Source: Saccharina japonica
Taxonomy: Eukaryota > Sar > Phaeophyceae > Laminariales > Laminariaceae
DNA: 64,000 nt
NCBI GenBank assembly: GCA_008828725.1
Contig: MEHQ01000780.1
Span: forward strand, 27,390-91,389
Direction of reading: 5' to 3'
Shown: one piece after another, positions 22,213-33,668 of the stretch
Layout of the letters: each line of letters starts with the position of its first letter
How positions within the stretch are numbered: the first letter of the stretch is position 1
Translations under genes and position numbers: made by a program
Notes under the pieces: model-generated
The model's input: the letters and a program-made list of their open reading frames with translations, nothing else
What the model was told of the DNA's origin: nothing
Databases searched by the model: none

Positions 22213-22297
22213 AACCCATTCAGAACTGAAAAAACAAATCCCACACTAATTTCAAGTAGTTTGTCCTCAAATAGGTGGGATCAGTTCTTCAGGGGTT
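22213..22297. mobile_element. AACCC MITE
   Basis: AACCCATTCAGAACTG to CAGTTCTTCAGGGGTT, 85 bp, standing alone outside any K element. Confidence 0.85.
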
Positions 22298-22484
22298 ACG
22301 AGCAACTCCATGTATACGGACTTTGAGACAGAATGGTACCACCACGGTCAGGACGGGCAAAACCCGACGATGACACGCATCGGCTACGTCTGATACGCGG
22401 ATGACACACAACGGCTTGGATTGCGGATGTATCGGGTGGTTCCTCAAGTTGAAGGACTCCGTCGGTCAAAATTTATGCCACCCC

Positions 22485-23135
22485 CCCCAAGCAATGTCTG
22501 CCTGGTTGGTGAAAACCCAACGTACTCCGTCCCGGCATTGTAGGGATGCGAGGGTCTATGGTCATACGACTAAGGCCGTGCACGACATAAGTAGCCCCCC
22601 CTCCCCCGCCCCTCAATGGTCAAATGACTAAGGCAAGCAACCCCCGGTTGGGTTGGCGTCGCCTGGAGACGACGTTGTAAAACATGCCTCTCACTGCGTG
22701 AGCTCGACAACCAGGGTACCGTTTTTGTTTTTTGTTTTTTTTGGCGGTCACCCATGCTGGCGGTCGAGTAGATCATTTGTGCGGGGTTGATAACCTCATA
22801 TCTGCACAAGGGGAATGATCGTATCACGTAGTGTGATATGGTAAGGCATTCGTGAGGCAGATACATAGTGCTCCCATTGCTGTCTCAGGAAGTAGCCACG
22901 CCAGACACTAAATTAACTCATTGAAGTGTCATCCTTATGCAAGTCCGCCTGACAAGCGGTTCTTAGTAGGATGCAATCCACCCTTCGTGCAAGAACTCGC
23001 TGAACACCTCGCGGTGCTTCGCGCTTGGTGCAAGCAATGTCTGCCTGGTTGGTGAAAACTCAGCGTGCTCCGTCCCGGCATTGTAGAGATGCGAGGGTCT
23101 ATGGTCATATGACTACGGCCGTGCACGACATGAGT

Positions 23136-23170
<35 letters not shown>

Positions 23171-23235
23171 CCCCCCCCCCCCCCCCCCCCCCCAACGGTC
23201 AAATGACTAAGGCAAGCAACAAATGAGTACGCCCC
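22485..23235 (-). mobile_element. Long C-tail elements, one full copy and fragments
   Basis: Reverse orientation. A full copy spans about 22651-23139 and ends ATGAGTA plus a run of about 54 C (one G). A terminal fragment lies at 22485-22620. Short C-tail pieces (CAAATGACTAAGGCAAGCAA) follow each. Confidence 0.85.
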
Positions 23236-23439
23236 CCCCCCCTCCTGCCCTATGGCATCGCTCTTGGATTGGAGAAATGCTGCTGTGGCAATTTCCCGGT
23301 GCCCCTGTCTCTGTTTGCTGATCCGAGAATGTCTCCTGTCAATCGCGGGATTCTTAGCCACACTGAATCGCTTAAACACTCCTCACATACATACATATAT
23401 ATATGTACAAACCTAATAGTAGGGGGTGCAGTAGTATAC

Positions 23440-23690
23440 CACGCTGTCCGGAAAAAAATACCGGTTAATTGGGTGTTCATGTGATTACCCCCCAATGTTC
23501 GTCACATTTCCTGACAGATTTGTATTACATTGCACACGCACGTGTACAATGTACCACTCCGTCCGGAAAAAAAGGCCCGTTTAGGTACTAATATGAACTC
23601 CTCAACGGTCCTTACATATCCGTTGGAACCTCCGGAAAAACAACCACCGTTTGGGTGCTACTATTAACTTCTCAACGGTCCTTACATATG
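23440..23690. mobile_element. GGCGGAAATGTAAGG-type MITE relatives
   Basis: Three diverged units with CGTCCGGAAAAAA...CAACGGTCCTTACATAT. Better hairpin copies at 30.98, 32.95 and 36.36 kb. Confidence 0.6.
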
Positions 23691-23711
23691 GACCGAGTGG
23701 TATGACTGCAC

Positions 23712-23836
23712 CTCTCAAAGCTGACCGCGGCGAGATCAAGACGACCGGACGCATGCTGAGCCTTCGCTAACCTAGCGTGGGCCATGCCGAGAGAACACAG
23801 CCCCATCCGGTCCGACTGGCTGCCGAGCTCCTCCAC
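23712..23836 (-). CDS. Exon 19: TPR repeat
   Basis: Starts VEELGSQSDRMGLCSLGMAH, then GRLDLAAVSFER. The LG-A-A....G-L-A pattern matches TPR repeats of the LGN/kinesin light chain kind. Acceptor TGAATAG, donor GAGAG/GTGCAG. It ends in phase 2; the Arg codon is completed by exon 20. No Met-initiated frame marks this exon. Confidence 0.8.
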
Positions 23837-24538
23837 CTATTCAGAGCAAGGAGTAAGGAAGACACGCGCATTATTTTCCTCCGAAGGCAGGTGGCTTACT
23901 ATTGGTATATATTACTTACTATTGGTATATATTACTTACTATTAGTATAGATCACCTCAAGTGAGGAGCCTCAGAAAACTCTGTAACATGGTGCCAACAG
24001 CTCTACCTTAAGATAGCATGCGCCCCGAGGGGGGGGGGTGTTGTCGAGCGTGTCAGGCCCTACTATATGGCTTCGGTCCAGCTCCTTTTGTTACCCAACC
24101 TAATAACGTCTACCGTAAAATTGGTCGAAACCGTATACAGGCAGTATTTTGTGTAGCGCTCGTAGCTGAGCACAACTTCTTAATCCGAATTTCTTAGCGT
24201 CCGTGAAAAAACAAATGCGATATTATGATGTTATTATCTGTTTTTTTGGTAGTACCGTTTTTATTGTTGTCCTTGCCATCCGACAATGTGCAGCATGATG
24301 AGCTTCAACGTTGATCACTCATAACATTCCCAAAAGCAGGAAACCACGGAAAAACAAAGGAAACCTACGAGTATGCGCAAAGTCCAACTTCCTTCCATGT
24401 CTACTTCCCGCCAAGCTTTATCCACAATCATTGTCCTTGCCATCCGACAGTGTGTAACATGGGCTTCAACGCTGATCACTCATAAGCACTCCGAAGGTAT
24501 TCGTAGGCCGGTACTACTGTGTACTGTGTATTCGTCAC

Positions 24539-24598
24539 CTGACGAGAGTAGCAGATAGCCGCCTTCATCGGCTGGCCGGCCTTCATGAAACCGTCGCC
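24539..24598 (-). CDS. Exon 18: TPR helix
   Basis: Twenty codons, GDGFMKAGQPMKAAICYSRQ. The G-x-x-x-x-G...A-x-x-x-Y spacing is that of a TPR helix pair. Acceptor ATGTACAG, donor CAG/GTGACG, phase 0 to 0. It follows the 10.3-kb intron that holds the tRNA array. Confidence 0.78.
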
Positions 24599-24947
24599 CT
24601 GTACATGTGTCACAGTTTGAAGGAACGGGACGACGGTGGTGGTGGTGGTGGTGGCGGCGACGGGAGACGGCGGGCTCAGCATCTGTGTGTGTGTCTTGGT
24701 CGCATCCCGTATCATACATACAGCACACAGTTTTACTCACCGTACTGCCTTACCCAATAATTTGCGTTTATTTCGTTTTGTTTTTTGTCTCTGTTTCACA
24801 GTCTGTGACCACAGAATTTGTATCTCTCTAGGTTTCAGGAATCAGGAAACACACGTGGGTGTACTGGTGTGGTTGGGTAGAAAGAACGGGTTTGATGTGA
24901 AGACAACACACACACACCCTGCTACAAGAGTTAGAACACATGCTACT

Positions 24948-25562
24948 ACGGTAGAGGTGATGCACCAGGTTTTTGCCTTTTGAGGGTGGCTACATAAGGA
25001 GCTACCTCTATGCCTCACCCCAACTAACAGATTTTGGAGGAGAATAGAGGCGCTATCATACCCGATCAACAACCCCACGGCCTAGCTATATTCTTCTCCC
25101 TCTTTCGCTAAATTAACTAATTGTACCCCTCACCAACACAAGTAATGTATGTCGTACATAACTATACTCCTCTCAGCACTCGGAGTACGAAATGTATTCG
25201 ATGCTCCGAGAATACTCGGGAGCATGTATTATTACACCATCATGATGGAGCGGGCGAACGAGGGCCACGGTTGGCACCGGGCTTCACGCGAGGCGGGCCA
25301 CGGGGCTCGAGGCGGGCTACGGGGCCTCACTGGGGCAGAGAGGCAGTAGAGCTCGACCTGGACCGAACGAGGACCATAGTAAATAGGTCCAAATATTGTT
25401 GGTAAAAATGGGTAAATATATAGGTTTTTGTGTTTGCCGTAGGTCCTATTTAGCCCTATTTACTATGGTCCCCCACGATTTTGGGTGAAGGAGCACATGA
25501 TCATTCAGAAAGCATTTCAGCCAAAAAAAGGTATACCTTATACCTCTATCGTAGCACGCGCC
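24948..25562 (+). mobile_element. K element with a TA MITE inside
   Basis: From CTACGGTAGAGGTGATGCAC to CCTCTATCGTAGCACGCG. A TA MITE (25370-25475, GGACCATAGTAAATAGG to TATTTACTATGGTCCCCC) lies inside. Confidence 0.78.
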
Positions 25563-25589
25563 TCATTAATAGGTGGATACACAGGCCAG

Positions 25590-26440
25590 ACAGATCACAG
25601 ATCTTCCCTCCATGATCTAGATCTTTCAGGGAAGATCTGCATTCCTGAACTGTAGGATCTGTGTGATCTATAGCCCGTCATGTTGTCGGGCGGGAGCCGT
25701 ATAACCTGCATGGTGATCTATACGTAGCACACGTGTACATGCTTCCTGTGTTGGATCTGTACTATACAGGTCCTGCACAGCACCTCATAAGCGCTGACAT
25801 CGAAGCCTGCCCCCAGCGATCGTGATCTTGGCACCAACAAGAATATATACCTGGTGTATTCGATGATTATACTACTGTATGTATACGTAGGAGCATGTAG
25901 TCTACTCTAGCTCTAGACTATTTATTCGTACTGTAGTTGTATTCCTGGAACGAGACTCGTTGTGTTCTGCTTAAGTTTATCTAATTCCAGAAGAGTAACG
26001 GTAAGTTAGTAGGATCTAGATGATATATCTGTAGATAGATATGTCCGATGTACGGTTGTATTGATGCACTTACGAGACGTGTAGGTTCACTTTTTCTTCC
26101 AACAGGATGCTTTTAGCCTTTTTTTCTCTTACGACGGGCTAGGTTTCAAGGTTTTCGAACCCCGTTGTTTAGTTTGCATGATGGGTTTCGTTTTGATCCG
26201 GAAGGCGTCCGCTGCGGTGTAAATATCCTAAGACATATGATATGTCTATGCAAAACTTCAACCTGATATTTGCATAACTGAGTTGGCTGCGAAAACACCT
26301 TCAACTATTTTTTATTTCGCTCGGCTCAAAACCAAACCACTTCGTAGACTATTAAATAGAGCTATCATATGTATAATATATAATATGTGCCTGGTATGCA
26401 TTCAGTCATATTTAAGGTTGGTTTTTCTTAGGCTTGTTAT
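25590..26440. other. Intron stretch, GATC satellite then unique sequence
   Basis: GATC-rich satellite to about 25.8 kb, then about 600 bp with no recognisable feature. Confidence 0.5.
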
Positions 26441-26469
26441 TCTGATGGTGATGGGAGAATATGGGATTC

Positions 26470-26665
26470 ATATGAAGATATTGATAATGATGAAGATAAT
26501 GATAACGATGGAGATAATGATGGAGATAATGACGACGACGTGATGATGGTGATGGTGATTATGATCATGATGATGATTATGATGATTATTATGATGATGA
26601 TGATGATGATGATGATCAAGTCGAAAATGATGATGATAACGGTGATGACGAAAACGATGATGGTG
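26470..26665. repeat. (GAT)n microsatellite
   Basis: GATGATGAT/GATAATGAT tract, heavily interrupted. Confidence 0.92.
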
Positions 26666-26816
26666 TATGCGTGATGGAGCGGGCGTTCTGACGTTTATAT
26701 AAAAATGGTAAAACACGTCGTCAGCTGTGAGTACGACCATTAGAACTGTTACGTAAGACATTTTATTAAAAGTTCCCGGAAAGAATACAGGGGAGTGTTT
26801 TTTGCAAAAACATCTC

Positions 26817-26887
26817 TACGCATACGGAGAATCGAACTCCGGGCAAAACCTTGGAAGGGTTTTATGTTACCACTACACCACATGCGT
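26817..26887 (-). tRNA. tRNA-Gly(UCC), copy 1
   Basis: Folds as a complete cloverleaf: acceptor ACGCATG with TATGCGT, D arm GTGT/ACAT, anticodon arm AAACC-CTTCCAA-GGTTT (anticodon TCC, glycine), T arm CGGAG-TTCGATT-CTCCG, discriminator A. Internal promoter A box (TGGTGTAGTGG) and B box (GTTCGATTC) are intact. A T5 run follows as pol III terminator. Confidence 0.95.
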
Positions 26888-27632
26888 TTGTTTTGCTGCC
26901 GCAGCGATGGTCTACAAATGTTCGTAAAATTATTATATCAGGTATAGGCGTCGTATTCGTATATAGTACGTGGAAGGCTTATCATAGTTGGAAACCAGGG
27001 GTCCCCAGGTGCACGGCGACCTAGCCTCCTGCTCTTTCAGTCTTTCATTGTGGGAAAGTGAATAAAGCTGCTCATCTATCTCTAAGCAAACAGCACACGT
27101 GAGTGCCAGGGAGTACCTGTCCAATTGGCTGACCTGGCTAAGAGGGATGCTCTGTGCCCTCACCAGCCGTATAATTGCACGTACGTGCTGTGGGCTGTTA
27201 GAACTGCACGTACTTTTGCACCATCTTTACCCTTGCTCCCACCCGGACCTGATCCCACCCGGATCTGATCCCATTTGGCACCCTGCTCCCACCCACAAGG
27301 TGCAGAAATATAATCAGCCCTCCGCAGGAGCCGCCGGGGGCCCACCTGGCACCTCGATCTCCTTCGGTACCCATGTAGGCCATACATATCTACAACAACT
27401 CATATAACCGTATTGAATGTACGTGCAGATTCGTTAGACTCGCACGTACGTGCAAGTGCTCCGGAGCCGCTGTGCCCTTGTGCCCTTACGCTATTATTAT
27501 CACACTTGGCGTCGTCGGTAGGACACGACCCTGCGTGTGAAATCACGATGGGTTTCCAATCCATCATCTTCGATGGGCAGTGGGCATATCTCGTCAAGGT
27601 GGCAATGCAGCTTACTTCGCCGAAAAAACATC

Positions 27633-27703
27633 TACGCATACGGAGAATCGAACTCCGGGCAAAACCTTGGAAGGGTTTTATGTTACCACTACACCACATG
27701 CGT
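27633..27703 (-). tRNA. tRNA-Gly(UCC), copy 2
   Basis: Same sequence as copy 1 over the 71 nt; anticodon TCC, intact A and B boxes, followed by a T6 terminator. Confidence 0.95.
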
Positions 27704-28548
27704 TCCATCTGTTGAGAATGTCGTCTGGTTTGAAACGTGTCAAATGAGTGCGAATGTATCAAAATGACTGGCAGAAGATTAAACATGCACAGCATCGATC
27801 GACGCTTTGATTGCTGTTGTGTCGACTTTTCGGATGGATGAACGGTTGGATGGATTCATCTTAGTCCTCGACTAAAAAGATATCGAATCATTTTTTTATG
27901 TGGGCGGGGAGCAGTAGTGGGCAACATCGAATGGGAAGAAAAAAAATGAACCAAACTTCGATTTCAACTCAATATTTTATAGCTTTACAGGCAAAACGAC
28001 TCAGTCAGGAAGACGTAATTTCAAGTACCGCCCACCTCTTATTATAGAGAAAGCTTTATTTCCTTACGGGTGGCCTTCAAAACCATACTTGGAAATATGT
28101 ACTGGTGCGTAGTCTGTTAGAACTCGACGTAGCGAATGAAGCTGGTTCGAGAAAAGGAGCCAAATGCATGCATTCCGAGTCTCACGCTCCCACTATTTTG
28201 CTGGAAGGACCTGGAAGGGCACAGATAGATATATTATGTATTTGTTTACAGATTATTCACTGGATGGATGGATGGATGGCAAGTGACCGAGATAACTACT
28301 CGTCGTGCCTTCGAGTGCGTACACTATTATAGTGTAAAAGAGTGATAATGTATCCCGAGGGTGTCGTATTCCATAGTTACTGCTGCTGTTGTCAAATTAA
28401 AGCTGTTGACAAAAAAAAACGTGCACATTCATTTTTCATACGATGGTGCGCGATGTTGCGATGTTGCTTGCGAATGCGCCCGCGTCGTTTTGCTCGTCCT
28501 GTGGAGGTCGACAAAAGGCGCTCATTCGTATAGTGTACATTTCACCAT

Positions 28549-28608
28549 AGAATCGAACTCCGGGCAAAACCTTGGAAGGGTTTTATGTTACCACTACACC
28601 ACATGCGT
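28549..28608 (-). pseudogene. Truncated tRNA-Gly(UCC), copy 3
   Basis: Identical to the other copies from the 5' end through the T loop, then diverges. The 3' half of the T stem and the whole 3' acceptor strand are missing, so it cannot form a tRNA, and no T run follows closely. Confidence 0.9.
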
Positions 28609-28754
28609 GTCATGTACAGACACCGTATAACACATATTGAAAACAATATACCACACGAACGGGTAGTAGGCGGAACCGACGCGCGAGTCGACAAGGGAAG
28701 AAAGGGCTGCTTGCTGCAGTCTTCTCGCGATAAAAATGCCTTGACGCGTACTGC

Positions 28755-28860
28755 AGTGGGGAGGGGGGAGCAGAGCCTACTTAGTGACCCCGGATCTGAG
28801 TTACGACTAAAGAGGGAGAGAGAAAGAAAGGCGGAGATAGCAAACGGGGTGATTCGCTCG
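28755..28860 (+). repeat. GACCCCGGATCTGAGTTACGA repeat
   Basis: About 100 bp with AGAGCCTACTTAGTGACCCC and GATCTGAGTTACGACT; related copies at 29.98-30.08, 46.85-46.95 and 63.73-63.80 kb. The first two lie between tRNA copies. Confidence 0.75.
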
Positions 28861-29128
28861 ACAACGGGAAGGATGCATACCGAGAGATGTGGCCACATAC
28901 GGAAATATCTCGACGAGGTCTTCCCAACGCCGTCAGTTTTCATTCGTGTGTGCCCCCCCCCCCCTCTAGTTTTGGAGAAGGTCGCATCTGAAAATCGTCC
29001 CAGGGGTTGTGTTATCTTGATTACAGACAGTATGCGATATATATGGCAATCGTGGGCATGATTGATGTATGTCCCGTCCCGCCCCGTTAAGGTGACAAGG
29101 CGGCTTATTATTTCACCAAAAAGACGTC

Positions 29129-29199
29129 TACGCATACGGAGAATCGAACTCCGGGCAAAACCTTGGAAGGGTTTTATGTTACCACTACACCACATGCGT
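29129..29199 (-). tRNA. tRNA-Gly(UCC), copy 4
   Basis: Complete cloverleaf with the same sequence as copy 1; anticodon TCC; T5 terminator downstream. Confidence 0.95.
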
Positions 29200-29323
29200 T
29201 TCATACATCATTGAAATCTTTGCCATATTCACTCGATTTATTGACAAGCAAGGCAGTTTAGCTCCAGGGCTTTACTTTCACGTTGTGGTTTTCTCTTGCG
29301 GTGCGGTGCGGTTCGGTACGATT

Positions 29324-29424
29324 TTACCGAACCGAACCGAACCGAACCGAACCGAACCGAACCGAACCGAACCGAACCGAACCGAACCGAACCGAACCGA
29401 ACCGAACCGAACCGAACCGAACCT
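29324..29424. repeat. (ACCGA)n pentanucleotide array
   Basis: About 20 perfect ACCGA units, then a degenerate CCGCACCGTA-rich stretch to about 29.82 kb. The NRTEP-type frames here are repeat artefacts. Confidence 0.95.
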
Positions 29425-29844
29425 ATATACGATTATTACGTGTTTGACGAAATCGCACCGCCCCCGGCACCGCACCGCAGGATTGTCAACCCGAACGAAC
29501 CTTTTTTTAAGACCCGAACGAAACTTATTCAACCCGACCCGTACGTTTTTTGTACGGTGCGGCTACGTACGGTGAAAACCTACGATACACACGGGCTTTC
29601 TACGCTGCACGCTCAACCGCACCGTAGGAAAAAAATGTTGGACGGATAACCGCACCGGACCGCACCGTATGACCCTTGAAAAACAAACATCCGCACCGAC
29701 CCGCACCGTACTCTTCGAAAATGTGACAATCGCACCGTATGATTCCCCAAAAAAATAAGTCGCGCCGAACCGCGCCGTCAGGTTTCCAAAATAGAAAAAC
29801 CGCACCGTGAAAAGCCTTCCTTCGTTTTATTCACCGAAAAAAAC

Positions 29845-29915
29845 TACGCATACGGAGAATCGAACTCCGGGCAAAACCTTGGAAGGGTTTTATGTTACCA
29901 CTACACCACATGCGT
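29845..29915 (-). tRNA. tRNA-Gly(UCC), copy 5
   Basis: Complete cloverleaf with the same sequence as copy 1; anticodon TCC; T7 run downstream. Confidence 0.95.
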
Positions 29916-30977
29916 GCTTCCACGATTATGTGACCTACACATTAGATTTTTTTTATTCCCGTGCCCATATTCTACATACCGAAGTGGTGAGGAGGGAGAA
30001 GAGCCTGCTTTGTGACCCCGGATCTGAGTTATGACTCGTATGGAGGGAGAGGGACAGAAATGCGAAGATAATACATGGGATAAAGAAAAAAAAAAAACAG
30101 ATAGTAGTATCCGGCCGGCGTCTGTTGTTGTCTTTCCTTCAGCCCGACCCGTGGCCCCACGCATTGTAGCCTTAATTCAAGTCCAAGTTCAGGGCTTTTG
30201 TTTTTCTGCATAGCCGCGTGCGTTCTTTTCCATTTTGTCTGTTACTTTCCGCATATATATACGGCTTTTCACTTCGTTTTTTGTTTTGTTTTGTTTCGTT
30301 ACCTTCGCGCTCCGGTTCGTTCACTTGGCTTTCGTCTTCACCGTGGATAGCCCGCTTGCCGTCGGCTTATCGTATATAGATATTTCTTTCGGTACGGCGC
30401 GTTAGTCCAACGTGTGAGGCGCCATAGCCTCATTACGAGGTGTGGGGTAGATGTATAGCCTCGTTTATACCTTTGTTTCGAATACCCGCACCTTCGACTT
30501 CCCTTCCCGATTTCTGGGATGAAACGGTCATCCCCTCCGATCGTCGTGTGATCTGCATCTACGACTATTCAGGGTGGGCGAATGTGATGGTATCACGTAC
30601 TACGGCTATAAAACGGTGCAATACGTACCAGTATGAGATCACGTGGCGTGCTAGTAACGGGAACGTCTCCGTAGAGAGTAGTATGAGTAGACCCGCGGGT
30701 ACGTACTACGAGTAACGAGTATGAGATCATGATGCGACGTGCTGCTGTTGTAACGGAAACGTCTCCGTAGATCGTACATCATGTATGAAGATAAATGCTT
30801 CAGGGGACAGTCTCGTACTTGACTGGCCCCTCCTATCGCACTCGGTTCTCGTGCGCAATCGAGCTCTCCATGAGATAAGCAAAAATAAGAGATTTACCAA
30901 GAAGAAGCGTGCCTCTGGCCAGCATCGACATATTGCTGTGTCCTGTCCTATTGGATTGCCTTTCCCTTACCCCACTA

Positions 30978-31044
30978 TGGGCGGGATTGTAAGGGTCGTT
31001 TGGTGTTCGTATTAATCACCCAACGCTCCTTATATTTTCGTCCA
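30978..31044. mobile_element. Small hairpin MITE
   Basis: TGGGCGGGATTGTAAGGGTCG to CTCCTTATATTTTCGTCCA, 67 bp, ends pair with each other. Confidence 0.7.
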
Positions 31045-31231
31045 GAGCGATATTCGTCAGGGTCTTCCCTCCTTTATACCAGCAATAACCTCTCGTCGTG
31101 TTAAAGTCGTATCCCACCGACTGCTCTGTCTGTTGATTTATTATACCAGCAAAAAAGAAAAAGGAAAGGAAAATAAGCTCGTGAAAGAAAAAAAAAACTG
31201 TCGGGTGGCGGGGGGAAAAAAAGTAAATATA

Positions 31232-31302
31232 TACGCATACGGAGAATCGAACTCCGGGCAAAACCTTGGAAGGGTTTTATGTTACCACTACACCACATGC
31301 GT
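31232..31302 (-). tRNA. tRNA-Gly(UCC), copy 6
   Basis: Complete stems and loops as in copy 1; anticodon TCC. The base after the acceptor is A. A T7 run lies about 15-20 nt downstream. Confidence 0.94.
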
Positions 31303-31309
31303 TTCAAGC

Positions 31310-32950
31310 GATGCAATGTTATAAATATTTAGGACTATAAACAATGTATTATATTAGTACATCTTCCTGCATTCCCTTCCAAGAAATCGGCCAAAATAGT
31401 TTGCATGCGAATCGAGTGCGAATCGCACAATACATTTACCAGTTACGACTGACTGCACATCGAGACATGTATGAATCTCACGTCGAGTATATCCCAATGC
31501 ATTCTCTGAATGTCTGGGTCTTTTTTATCCCCCCCCCCCTTCTGCAGCTGCCTACTACGCGTACACATTGTGCGTACCCAAGACGCACCACGTGCAACAA
31601 GTATATATGTTTCAGCTCGCCACGCCTGTACCAGGTACAGCAGTACCATGCATTTCTGACGTGGGAAAACGTGTGTCGTACACTACAGTAACTGCAAGAT
31701 GATTCAAGATTTCACTTGGTAAGATACTTATGATACGAGCACACTAATTATTAATACTTGTTAGTTGTTGTAAATACTATTAATAGTATGTACTCGTACG
31801 TGAACCGCATCGGGTTTATTGATTTCCGGTGAATCTCGTCCTCGCTGTAATAACAGCAGGTAGGTACTCTCTCGTACCTATTAATAGTATCTCGGTAAGT
31901 ACTGCTGCATATATATATACGACGTACACAAACAGCAGATAGATATTATACGTAGATAGGTGTCCTGTACTACGTACTGTACTGCTCTGTGTTGCAGCGT
32001 AAAGCACAGCGTGAGCGAGTAAGTGCGAGCACAATTCAGCGTTGCTCCTGGTGTATACTGTACTGGACGAGCGCTGGGAAATATCTTATGATATACAAGA
32101 TACGAGTATTGGGCGATACAGCTGAACGTGGTATAAAACCAAAGGTATGTATACGGGTATACGTGCGTACGCGTTTTGCGGCGTAACTCCTGCTGGTTGA
32201 CGGGAGGGAGTTGCCCGTGCCCCGTGCCACGCTGTGTTTGCGTGTTTACGCTGAATTCGCGGTGATCTGGTACGCCTACAGCAGCACCCAACGAAGAAGC
32301 ACTCTCCGCGCTCGAGTCACGGAGCATACGTGATGGGCGTGGTATCATTTATAGCCGATCAGTAAATAGCATCCGCGGCGAAACCTGCTGCGGAGAACGT
32401 GCGGGCGTGCGGGTATTTGATACCTACCTGTACATACCGCAAAGATCTCGGGCTGTCGAAGATCGAAAGATCGAAAACTTCCACAAATCGGATATAATAA
32501 CAACGATCCCCATCTCAGATCTGCTACATACGCACTGTACTGTAGCAGACCTTTCGGGGCAGATAGATGCTGACTGCTGTAGATTCCTAACCTGTATGGT
32601 CTCGTAGCTCGTGTTGCAAGGTGTATGATCTGCATGATCTAGCAAGTGTTTCCAGGGTTGGATGCGAACTACTGTACGTACTGCTGCTGCTGTATCCTTA
32701 TTATATACCAGTACTATGCTTCGGTAGTGGTGATGTCGAAATTACTCTTCACGACTCTGTCGGTTTCGGTATGCCCCGCGGGAAACCGGCTCTACCGTGC
32801 GCCACCCGACCCCGATCGGCGCCGCACCCGTGCCCCGGCCGCCCCACGCGTCAGCCCTCGGTGACCCCGGCGAAAGAACGGATCATCAAGGGGGAATCGA
32901 TTGTCTGCCCGAGGTGCGGAACGATCCCATCGGCTATAGGCATATACCAC
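31310..32950. other. Intron stretch, no gene accepted
   Basis: AT-rich, with TACGTAC-type words. A GC-rich patch at 32.77-32.89 kb gives an open frame but no convincing splice borders or domain. Confidence 0.5.
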
Positions 32951-32952
32951 GC

Positions 32953-33021
32953 TGGACGGAAATGTAAGGACCGTTGTGGTATACATATCAATAACTAACA
33001 TTCCTTTTACGTTTCCGTCCA
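32953..33021. mobile_element. Small hairpin MITE
   Basis: TGGACGGAAATGTAAGGACCG to CCTTTTACGTTTCCGTCCA; same family as 36356-36421. Confidence 0.78.
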
Positions 33022-33668
33022 TAATGGTAACGGGTAACACGTAAAAACTTTGTACTGTGTTCTCGTACCCGGTACGTTAGCATCTCACTTGCTATACCCA
33101 TTAATTTGCGTTTATTTTGTTTTGGTTTTTCTCTGTTTCACCGTCTGTGACCACAGAATTTGTATCTCTCTAGGATTAGGAATCAGGACAGGCACTGGGT
33201 GTACTGATGTGATTGAGTAGAAAGAACGGGTTCAATGTGAAGACAACACACAGCAGTACTACTGCTGTATATATATATATACCAATCCGTACTAAAAATG
33301 GGGTTGCACATATTTTTGTGTACGTACGTACTTCCTCTCATTTGAGTAGTAATAGGTTAAGAGCCCCGTCAGTGAAAAAAATGTAGCGCCCACAAGTACC
33401 CCCCATACGACAGCCGTGTAAAACACTACTAATAGTGGGATTGTGAATATTTCACACCTCGGGCGGATGATACAGACCATCCCCACGGTATGATCTAGAT
33501 ATTTCAGGGCAGATGGATTCCTGATCTGTATGATCTATGATAGCTCATCGAGCAGTCTGGTGGGAGCCGCAAAAAAGTGCATGATCGAGCACATATGTAC
33601 ATGCATGTTTCTTGGGTTGGATCTGTTCTCACAGTGTGCAGATCCTGTACAACATCTCACCACGGCAT

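Noticed and set aside
26980-27125. Possible helical exon on the minus strand (VSQLDRYSLALTCAVCLE...)
   Set aside because: Helical look and an AG/GT pair, but phase 0 to 2 would break the agreement between exons 17 and 18, and codon use is AT-rich unlike the other exons.
29285-29649. NRTEP-repeat proteins on the plus strand and the matching minus frame
   Set aside because: Direct translation of the ACCGA pentamer array, open in all frames because the repeat has no stops.
30440-31015. Two plus-strand frames of 75-90 codons
   Set aside because: No domain pattern; the second overlaps a hairpin MITE.
32760-32990. GC-rich plus-strand frame with ESIVCPRCG
   Set aside because: One CxxC only, merges into a small MITE, no good splice borders; probably chance.
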